From: Branchinecta lynchi
Lineage: Eukaryota > Arthropoda > Branchiopoda > Anostraca > Branchinectidae
Direction: 5' to 3'
DNA: 64,000 nucleotides
Assembly (NCBI GenBank): GCA_023053575.1
Contig: JAKZAP010000009.1
Location: 18,333,869 to 18,397,868 of the forward strand
How positions within the stretch are numbered: the first letter of the stretch is position 1; every line of letters starts with the position of its first letter. The notes beneath the pieces are model-generated. The model saw only the letters and a list, made by a program, of their open reading frames with translations, had not been told where the DNA came from and ran no database searches. Of this stretch, positions 54,971 to 64,000 are shown piece after piece. Position numbers and translations under genes: made by a program.

Positions 54971-56231
54971 CAGGGGCGTCACAAGGGGGGGGGTGAGGGG
55001 GCGCAGCACTCCCCCCACTCTTTTGAGATTCGGTAAAATTTTGGGCCGGAGTCCCAAAATTTACCAAATTGTCCAGTATTTTTTCGATAGCAGAACTATT
55101 CAGTAGTTATACAGAATCCCAAATAGGGTATCGGTACAAATCTATTCGGTATAACGATTGGGATTCGGTATAACCGCCAGTGTCCGGTATTTATCCCGAA
55201 TTCGGTGAGAGAATTTACTGAAATTATTTGGTAATTTTTCGATGCCAGAACTATTCGGTATATTTATGGAGATTCGGTAGTTACACATAATCCCGAATAA
55301 GCTATCGGTCCAAACATATTCGTTATCATGATTGGGATTCGGTAATTTGTTTGGTATGATCTTCAGGATTCGGTAGTTACCACGAATCCTCACTTTTATT
55401 CCAGTTTCGACGACATTATACCGAATTCAATACCAAAACAATCCTATATAACAGCCGGGATACGGTAGTTATACAGAATACCAAATATGCTAACGGTCTA
55501 AACTTATTCGGTACAGTTACTGGGATTCGGTAATTTATTTGATATAATGCCAGGATTCCGGAGTTACGATGAACCTCAAAACTCGGAAGAGGTCGGGTGA
55601 AGCGCTGGTCGCAGACAAAAGGACTGATCTATGATTTCATCGACATTCCTTACTTTTATTTTGGATCCCAAAAAGAAGATCTTATCATTAACGTTTCGAA
55701 AGTTCCAACTGCTTTTCGTAATATTCTCTATCTTGTCGAAGGGCGCGTCATTTAACTGTGGTTTCAAGTCAGTTTTAAGATTGGGATTTACGAAAAATTA
55801 AAAGGTAGAATCTGGATGGAATGGAAATAGTTAAAAAGCTAACGTTAAAAAAATCGCGCCTGCGGCACTCGCTTAGTGTGATCATGGGCAGTACTGAGTA
55901 AACTACAGTAGCAACTGCTGCCGAAACGTCGCTCAATCCGGTCTTGGTAATTAATCCACGCTAAATGAAAATTTTTAAGAGAAAAATGGATTTTGAAAAT
56001 TTTCGCCTGCAGCGCTCGATTTAATTTGCTCTTGTGTATAATAGATAGAAGCTACTACTGCAATCATGCCCGGCAACATATTCTCCAAGTGGGCTTCACC
56101 AAAACGCGTAATCCCTTCCTACGTAATCCTTTCTGTTCCGTAATTTAAAGCTCGAATTCTCAGTTTCTAGGGTTCGGTAAAATTTTTGCCCCCCCCCCCC
56201 CCCCAAGGAAAATGCACTTGCGATGCCCCTG
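54971..56231. mobile_element. 1.26 kb hAT-like element, ATTCGGTA-rich
   Basis: Ends CAGGGGCGTCACAAGGG / GCGATGCCCCTG, with G- and C-runs inside. Target duplication GGTACAGC (54963-54970) / GGTACACC (56232-56239) has one mismatch. Interior words GGGATTCGGTA and TTATACAGAATCCC recur every 60-120 bp between 55090 and 55570. No transposase frame. Confidence 0.8.
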
Positions 56232-56536
56232 GGTACACCTGATAGTCTACTATGTCTTCCAGAATGAAAAATAATATTTTGAAGCTACTCATGTTCTCAT
56301 ATAGTGTGAAGTGTTGCATGCAGGGTTGTCACATCACAAATATTTAAAGAGTCACATTTGGCCCAAAACAGAGAGTGAATCGGGTCTGAAATTTATTTTC
56401 ATGATATGTTCACTTTTGGTTGGAATCGTCTCTGTAAAAATGACACATCTTAATTTTACTTTCATGAATAAAACTTGAAATATTCACTTCTGGTCGAAAT
56501 ACCTGCTGCAAAAATGACACAATGGAGTGACACAAA

Positions 56537-57000
56537 CAAAATAGATAGATAGATATGTTTATTGATTCAACTCGTAGCGCCGACATGGCACTAAATACGT
56601 CGACCATTACATTTAAATACTTGAATAACTGAGTAAAATACTTGAATATATACAATTATTACATAAAAGAAAATAAATCACTTAGAATTCACTTGTTTTT
56701 TGTTAATCTTCTCAGTGAAATATGGTACAAAGGAATTTGAATACCGGTTTGTGCGACATTTAACTGGCACAAGGAGATTTTGATGCCGTGTCCGTCCTGT
56801 CACCGGTGCTAGATCCGGCAAAATATCTCTGTGTTTTTCACTGGCAAGGATTGATCGACCAAAAGGTAAAATTAAGTTTTCCCGGCGGACATGGAGTGGA
56901 TATGGGAAGCTTCGTAACCATTGTATTTCTGCCCTAGCATAATGCGGCACGCTCTGATTTGCAGTGATTCAGAGTGACAATTCACACTATCGTGCGATAT
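56537..57000 (-). pseudogene. Retrotransposon N7 C-terminal fragment, copy 2
   Basis: Minus-strand frames carry ESLQIRACRIM, then (shifted) HRDILPDLAPVTGRTRHQN and NSFVPYF. The tail CATATCTATCTATCTAT is at 56541-56557. Paralog of 31753-32295. Confidence 0.75.
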
Positions 57001-57092
57001 GTGGCAACCGTGGTTGCATGACTGTCAAAAAGTCGTAGGTACAAAAGTGCTGTGATTCAAGAGCGTATACTCCAATAAGCGAGCGAAGGATA

Positions 57093-58483
57093 ACAAGACC
57101 AAAGGTTTCGATGGGATCCCAAAAATTTAATATCTGATCCAGACAACTGGGTCTTGTCTTAGCCAGATCCAGTCTTCGCCAGACTCATTTTTACAATTAA
57201 AATTCAGAAACATATTAAGGCCAAATAGCTAATCACCTGAGAAAACCAAGTTCAGATTTGGATTCAGCATGTGTGTTTACCCCTATAAGTCATATCTGTT
57301 TTGACGAAAACTTCCTGCCACTTCTGCCAATTTCCCGGTTCCGGCCGAACTCCAGAACTACTTGTCCGGCGAAAAAAGAAAGCTGAAAGACGAAATCAGG
57401 GTATCTTCTTTCCCCAGTAATGAACATATAATCAACTTCAAATAGAAATTTAGCTTATAACAAATTTTCCGATTCCAGCCGGATTCCGGTCGAACTTTAT
57501 GTCCTGGTAAAATACGATTGTCATAGAGGGACTCAGCATCTCTTCTTACCTCTAAATCGCTTATCTAATCAACTAGAAATAAAACTTTGACTTCCAGCAG
57601 TTTTCCGGTTTTGGCCGGATTCCGGACGAACTACATGTCCGGGTAGAAACTTGTTTTCACATAAGTGTTCAGCATGTCTTCTTGCCCTAAATCCAACATC
57701 TAATCAACTCCAAATAAAACTTTTAATTTTGACCAACTTTCCGGTTTGGGCCGGATTCCGGTCGAAATACTTGTCCGTCGAGAAAATAGTTTTCACCATC
57801 GTCTTCAGCATGTCTTCCTGCCTCTAAATCGAACATTTAATCAACTTAAAATAAAATTTTTACTTTCAACAAACTTTCCGGTTTGGGCCGGATTCCGGGC
57901 GAAATACTTATCCGTCGAGAAAATAGTTTTCACCATCGTCTTCAGCATGTCTTCCTACCCCTAAATCGAACATCTAATCAATTTCAAATAAAACTTTCAC
58001 TTTCAACAAACTTTCCGGTTTGGGCCGGATTCCGGGCGAAATACCTGTCCGTCGAGAAAATAATTTTCACCATCGTCTTCAGCATGTCTTCCTACCCCTA
58101 AATCGGACATCTAATCCACTTCAAATAAAACTTTTACTTTCAACAAACTTTCCGGTTCCGGACGAACTACTTGTCCGATGACAAAATGGTTTTCACCATC
58201 GTGTTCAGCATGTCTTCTTACCCCATAATCGACTATCACATTAGCTGTTTCAAAATATTTTGTTTGTCCCTTAATTTGAATCCCCTCCCCCACCCCTAAA
58301 TGTAGAGCTACAAAGCCCATCTACGAACTTGACTGGTCCGACGACCCAACGAACCCTCACACCAAGTTTCATCAAAATATCTCATTCCCTTCGAGAGTTA
58401 TCGTGCTTACAGACGGACGGACAGACGGACAACTTTTGCGATGTCATAGGTATCCCTCCACTTACGTTTTGGGATCCCAAAAA
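57093..58483 (+). mobile_element. Pearl-like element PL1, copy D
   Basis: Full length. Core repeats with GCCGGATTCCGG start near 57478, 57614, 57750, 57887 and 58024, giving 136-137 bp spacing. The ACRG tract at 58410-58432 and the TTTTGGGATCCCAAAAA end are intact. The best copy for defining the family. Confidence 0.88.
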
Positions 58484-60187
58484 ACGACGGAATAAAGTTG
58501 CGTTTTTTTGGATGTAGTTTCGGCGTAGTTTCGCTTAAAAGCCGTTTTATTTGTCCATTCCATTTGCTGTAGTTTCGAACCTGAAACTACGGAGCTCAAA
58601 CTACAAACTACCTCGCCGACGTAGTTTGACTTTTCGGAAACAAGAACTCAATAAAACGCAAGTAAGACAAAACAAGAGCTAAACCACAAACTTTGACGAG
58701 ACAAAAGTGAATCCAATAAAACGCAACTTAAGTAAGAGAGGTCCTTTTGCAAATAAAAGTAAATAAATAGTAACTAGCAGCAATGAAAAACCTCTGCCTA
58801 CGGAAACTCGTCAGTAGCCCTCAAATTCAAGTGTCAGAAGTGCCATGGACAGAAGTGGTAGAGGCAGAAATGATAACGTTTAAAAAAGTATAGCTCGTAT
58901 TTGTATTTCATATTTCAGAGGAAGTTCTAAGCAAAGCAGGAGTCTCGTAATTCTCTTTTTCCCGAAAGGTGCAAAATACCAGCAATACTAATTATTCAAA
59001 AAAAGAACTGCATGGACGGTCGATTCTGCGCACCAAAATATCTTGTCTCATACGGAACATTTTCAATCTTCTTTTTGTTCATTACTTTAATTTTCACATT
59101 CAAGTGATTCCATATGCAACCGTTCAGGTGCCGATACCTGCAACTTTTCTTACATTACGGAGAACTAGACTTCAGTCCTTGTAGGCTATGCTTCTTTGAA
59201 CGTTCGTTCACTTTGAACAATGTCATTTGATTAAGATTCATCTTCGTTTGTTTCGGTATTTGGGTCTTAATTTTACCTTTATTATACTTGCTAGTATAGC
59301 TTGTAACGACCGTAAGCGATCGGTGTGAAACGAGATTAAGTCTGAAGGGACCTTTTCCCATTCCGTCTAAATATCCAGGTATTTGAAATAACTTGAAGTT
59401 AACCTCCGGAGAATTTTTGACCTCCACCATTCTTAAAGGACCCTTAACACTATTTAACTCTTCAACTAACAGTATTTTAGAGTATTTGAATGCTTTTAAC
59501 TAGGCTATAGTTTCAATAAATAACCCACGGTTTTGGCTGTTTTAAGCCTTTTCCTAGGCCCGTCGATTTATAACGAACAGGGAAACAATTTACATAACCG
59601 GTTTATATGATGGAGAAATTTCTCGCAGACACCCGTCGACAGCGTGGTTTTGTTCGAGAGATTAGAATGTGCCGTACAAAACTGGGGTCTCCAGGTTTAG
59701 AAATATATGAAGTGGTTATGGAAGTAGGTTGCGTTAGTATTACAGGTAAGAGAGGTCCTTTAACGAACTTGGCTAAAGGTCCTATAACATCAAAGGCTTT
59801 CACCTAAAATCTACTCTACTTACTTTAAACTATAGAAACCGCATCTTCGGTAAGGCCAACAAGTTTTGTAACTGCTGGTTCACATCGCTGCGATATCACG
59901 CAAAATTCTGCGTCATGCGGACGCAGAACTTTGCGTTTTGTTGCAGTTTCGGATGCGTTGAAAAATTTCAACTAATCTGACATAATGCATGCGATTTGTT
60001 GAGGGAAAGAAAAAAAAACAAAGACTAGTTAATTTTCAAGATTAAAATTGCTCTACCTTGATCTGACTGTAATCCTAGGATGGCTCAATGCTGACTGAAA
60101 ATGTCCTAATAGCCGTTGAAAGTGGGTGGTAATCAGAAGGGTAATCTCCCCGCATCTTCAGAGGTCATTTCCCCAAGGGCTCCTTTG
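58484..60187. other. No gene recognised
   Basis: 58500-58640 has small inverted words (GTAGTTTCGAACC / CCTGAAACTAC, AACTACGTCGG-like). 59607-59807 has open frames on both strands, the plus one ending at ATTACAG|GTAAGAG, but neither matches a family. Nothing else is supported. Confidence 0.35.
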
Positions 60188-60638
60188 TAATCATCTGAGA
60201 AGACCATTTTCAGATATGGATTCAGCATGTATATTTACCCTACAGCCTACGTCGTATCTACTTTGACGAAATTGATCAAAACTTCCTTTGTTGCTTCTGC
60301 TAATTTCCACTTTCGGCCGGATTCCCGACGAACTACTTGTCTGGCAAAAATTAAGGCTCGAAACGAATTCAACATGTCTCCTTACCCCTACATCGAAACT
60401 CTAATCAACTTCAGATAAAACTTTTACTTTTCACAAATTTTCCGTTTTTGCCGGATTCCGTGTGAACTACTTATCCGCCGAGAAGATGATTTCCATATGC
60501 GGATTCAGCATGTCTCCACACCCCCAAATCGACAATTTCACTAACTTTTAAAAAATATCTTTTGATTCCCTTAAGTTCAAACCCCTCCCTACCCCTAAAT
60601 ATAGGGCTAGAAACCCATCTTCGAACTCGACTTGTACT

Positions 60639-62594
60639 CAGGGGCGTCGCTAGCCAAAACTCGAGGGGGGGGGGGGGCAGGGGGCGCCCGTTTCAACTTT
60701 TGTCTCATATGTGATAATAAAATCTGTGATAACTGCTAGCGTTGACGACTAAAGATTAGAAGTCTAGTTGTATCTCCGAGCTCAGAAGCGGTTTGAAGGG
60801 CTCGGGCGTGGGAGGTGAGTATCTTAAAATATACGACTGGCAGATGTCCGAAAGGCCCAAGAGTCATACCAGTTAGAAACAATAGCCAAGAAACACAGCA
60901 CTATTTCCGCAAAACTGTATATCAGACAGAACGAAAATGAGCGCCGCAGGCGAAATTTTTAAAGTAGGCCATGACTTTTTTTCGACAAACACTACTACCC
61001 CGCAACAAAATCATATAGCTTTTAATGCGGCATAAGCCCCGAAATTTCAAGCCTAAAATCCGAATGAAATGACGCGACTTTCCAGTAAATAGAGTCTACT
61101 GTGAAAGGCGCCGCAGGCAAATTCTGTGAATCCTGTATAATCAGACCGCCTTTTCGGATCCCAAATGAAAGTAAGGGCCACTTAGCAGGATCTGCCCGTC
61201 TGTCTTTGTTCACGACGGTTCCAGAAAAATGTGAGACATTTAGCTAGAAGTTGGATAATGTCCTTCAGTTCGAGCCTTTCGAAAAAAGAAGCACTGATCA
61301 TCCAGAAAGAAAAAACTGAAATGGAGTTGACTTGTTCTGAATTTACAGTTCAAACACAAAATAGAAATCAAATGACATGTTGCAATAATCAGACCCGTCA
61401 TTTAATCTTCTCTCATTGCTCACGAAGCCGATTTATTTTTTAACATCAGACTGGAGAAAAATCCTTATCATTAAATGCTTTTCTACTAAAATACAAAGGA
61501 TCTTTACATGAAACTAACAAATTATTGGAAAGGTACGCCACAAGCAAAAACAGCCTGACTTTTACTTGAATATCCAGAAATACTAGTAGACTCGACTAAA
61601 ACCAGGAAGGGAAGGGAACGCGAGAGAAGCAGGAAAGGCATACTAAAACGAGGAAGGCTGTCGCCAGAATTGGGATCGACTAAAACCAGGAATGGAAGGG
61701 AACGCGAGAAAAGCAGGAATGCATTCTAAAACCAGGAAGGGCATACTAAAACGAGGAAGGGCATCCTAAAACCAGGAAGGCTGTCTCCAGAATTCACAGC
61801 ACTGTTCCCTTCCTCTATTTCGTATTATTTCAGGGGTCGGAAACTTCTCAAATTGAAAGTTCACCATCCCTTCCTCGTTTTAGTATGCCCTTCCTGGTTA
61901 GTTGCCTACCGTCAGAACGAGAAATTAAAAGGTGAATTACAAATTGTATAGTTGCCGACCCCTCACTGAACTTAATGCCTACCAATGTCAGGATACTAAA
62001 ACGAGGAAGGGATGGTGAACTATGAATTTGAGGAGTTGTCAACCCCTCAGATAATAGTAAATAGAGGAAGGTAACAGTGCTGCGAATTCTGGCGACTGCC
62101 TTCCTGGTTTTAGGATGGCCTTCCTCGTTTTAGTACACCCTTCCTGGTTTTAGTATGCCTTCCTGCTTTTCTCTCGTTCCCTTCCCTTCCTGGTTTTAGT
62201 CGATCCCAATAAGATCGTGGTAAAACTTAGGTTAAAACTGTGTGCTGCAGGGCGAAATTCGAGATTTGTCTTCTGTCGGTCATGGAAGTTTAAATCTAAC
62301 AATCATACTTCTCATTCTGACAAGAAATGGTTAAAAAACCTCTTCGTAGCCTGCCTCTCGAAACATGAGACTGAGAATGCAAATCCAGACGCTCGCGAAC
62401 CCAGAACAGACGACGCCTTAATAACTAGCCTTACTGACTTTTCCGGCGCAGTGCCAGCCCCCCATTTAGCTTTTCTGGGTGAGCACCCAGATGAGCTGAA
62501 TTTTCGTGGCCGGGCGCTCTGCGAGCGCCCGTTTTAGCTAAACTGTTGTGAGGGGGGGGGGGGGTACCCCCCACTTCCCTTAACGACGCCCCTG
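60639..62594. mobile_element. 1.96 kb hAT-like element inside PL1 copy G
   Basis: Ends CAGGGGCGTCGCTAG / TTAACGACGCCCCTG with adjoining G/C-runs. Target duplication CTTGTACT (60631-60638) / CCTGTACT (62595-62602). No transposase; the centre is occupied by a foldback (61592-62210). Confidence 0.85.
61592..62210. repeat. Long foldback built of AAAACCAGGAAGGG units
   Basis: Left arm words CGACTAAAACCAGGAA, GGGAACGCGAGAAAAGCAGG, ACTAAAACGAGGAAGG; right arm the complements CTGCTTTTCTCTCGTTCCC, TTCCTGGTTTTAGTCGATCC. The inner part (61800-62060) holds a second inverted pair with CCATCCCTTCCTCGTTTTAG. Confidence 0.85.
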
Positions 62595-62707
62595 CCTGTA
62601 CTTTGACCCAAAGAGTAGTCATGCCAGGTTTGATCAAAATATCTCAACCACTTCGAGAGTTATCGTGCTAACAGACGGACTTCACTTACGTTTCGGGATC
62701 CCAAAAA

Positions 62708-64000
62708 GTAGTTTTTCAATTTATATACATATTTATTTGGGTCTTGAGAACATGACATAACCTTAACACTATGGTTCAGAAGTCTGGAGGTAAGCGCACT
62801 AGCGGTCTCAATTTCCTAAAATAACGTTGTGCTTTCCTCTACAACCCACGATTATAATTGCCATTCAACTTGAAGTCAAAAAATCAGTATAATCCTTAGC
62901 TGAGTCCGGAAATCGCTCCCTTATTTTCCGGTAGACACAAGATGGCACAGGTACTCGTATTTTCTTCCCCAAAAAGCGGTAAACCATCCTCACATATTGG
63001 CGGCATGCCAAGTCCCTTATCAGCCTAGAAAAAAGGCAAATTTAAGATAATTAATGACACAAATTAATAATCCACTCAGTCAGCTGATTGTGCACGCCTA
63101 CACGCCTACTTCGACTCATATGTGCCGAGAAGGTGGGAGACACCATCATTTTTCGATGTTTCGGATTTTTGTGAACACTGTTGCCTTTGTTTTCCTCAAA
63201 ATCCTCACGATCCACATTCGGCACACTCTGCGCTCTGTTTCGATACGTGTAAATTTGCTTATACGTAAATTTAGTCATTGCGCACCAGATGTAAAAACTT
63301 TTTTATTTCGATCTTCTTGTTCTTCTATTTTGAGGGGGGGGGGGTGAATCACCCCCCCCCCCCTCCGCCTTCGGGTTAAGCCGTATCAGTCGTTTATTTT
63401 GGCCTCGCCGAGGTCCCGGGCATTCATTTTAATAAAAAATAATCCGAGTCGTTTACATTTTTTGTTAAATTTAGTCTCTGCACAGCTTCAGTCGTTAGCC
63501 AGTCCCCGAAGACGTCGTTTAAACCAGGTTTTCTAACCCCGATAGGTCGGAGACATGATTCGTGGGGGTAGCAATGCGGCTACCTGTTCTACTCCCATGG
63601 GATTTGGATCTGCCTAACTTCGGTCTTTCAGATTTTAGCCTGTCAAAAATATAATAGGTTAGTTGTTAAAGTGAAGTCTGACTGGTAACATTGATATACC
63701 TTATAGACCAAAAGCGAGAGACAAGGTTATGTGCATTGATTTTTGGTCGTCTTATATAACTTTTAAACAGAATGGAACAGCCACCAGAAATCAAATGACA
63801 GGAGAACCGCGAAAAAAGTGTGCCCAGAACAAATCGAAAATGTCGATTACGAAGAGAGGTTGAGGTAGGAACAACGATTGAAAAGGACAAGGAGGATTTT
63901 AATATACACCCGAAATTCGTTTCCTAGGACAGGAGGGGTTCTGCAGACGCTGGAATAGCTCATTCTAGTCGGGAGGTAAATTTTTGGCCTCTATGCTAGC
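62708..64000. other. No gene; G/C-run palindrome and a repeat shared with 16.3 kb
   Basis: 63117-63225 matches 16318-16425. 63334-63363 is a G-run, TGAATCA, C-run palindrome. The minus frame 63666-63890 has no recognisable motif. Confidence 0.4.

Larger units (their letters stand above)
60188..62707 (+). mobile_element. Pearl-like PL1, copy G, split by a hAT-like element
   Basis: PL1 sequence runs from AATCATCTGAGAAGACCA (60188) to 60638, and resumes at 62595 with GATCAAAATATCTCAACC, CTTCGAGAGTTATCGTGC, a single ACAGACGG unit and the CGGGATCCCAAAAA end. The 5' end is missing. Confidence 0.75.

Noticed and set aside
57478..58140. CRISPR-like array from regular repeats
   Set aside because: The whole 137 bp unit is repeated, with no unique spacers, in an animal genome.
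59603..59807. Complementary open frames on both strands as an exon
   Set aside because: The plus frame ends at a plausible donor, but it has no recognisable motif and no acceptor or partner exon was found.

Overview
This is eukaryotic DNA, almost certainly from an invertebrate animal. It has spliced protein exons with GT-AG introns, nuclear tRNA genes with A and B boxes, and many CR1/L2/Jockey-type non-LTR retrotransposon fragments and DNA-transposon derivatives. The species cannot be named from sequence alone. Repeats built like the bivalve pearl and dipteran DINE/mini-me elements (core tandem repeats, ACRG microsatellite, hairpin end) fit a marine invertebrate but do not prove it.

One host protein gene can be read with confidence: ETHE1 (mitochondrial persulfide dioxygenase) on the minus strand. 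Five coding exons lie at 54082-54240, 50615-50759, 48571-48756, 48058-48240 and 39067-39183. They join in matching phases and carry all expected metal ligands. The short last exon was not found. The introns are crowded with transposons; intron 4 is about 8.9 kb and contains a tRNA-Ser(GCT) gene at 40082-40163. A probable tRNA-Thr(TGT) lies at 34636-34708, minus strand.

The rest is nested mobile DNA. At 1-3960 a non-LTR element (N1) is cut in two by a 1.44 kb pearl-like element (PL1). At 4011-6841 a second pearl-like family (PL2) is cut by a CR1-like retrotransposon. From 7.6 to 19 kb there are retrotransposon 3' ends, an RNase H fragment, small inverted-repeat elements and two weak exon-like pieces. 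From 19.4 to 33 kb come a PL1 copy, a degenerate spliced transposon-like gene (23232-24534), a cluster of hAT-like and Harbinger-like non-autonomous elements nested in each other, and a 230 bp tandem repeat. From 33 to 39 kb there are MITEs, foldbacks, a tRNA and truncated retrotransposons. The 39-54 kb stretch is ETHE1 with its introns. The 54-64 kb stretch holds two hAT-like elements and two more PL1 copies, one of them a three-level nest.

PL1 appears seven times in 64 kb. Several insertions can be ordered in time because they interrupt older repeats whose uninterrupted paralogs are also in the window. At least seven non-LTR families are distinguished by their own short tandem 3' tails. No bacterial, viral, CRISPR or operon-type features were seen.
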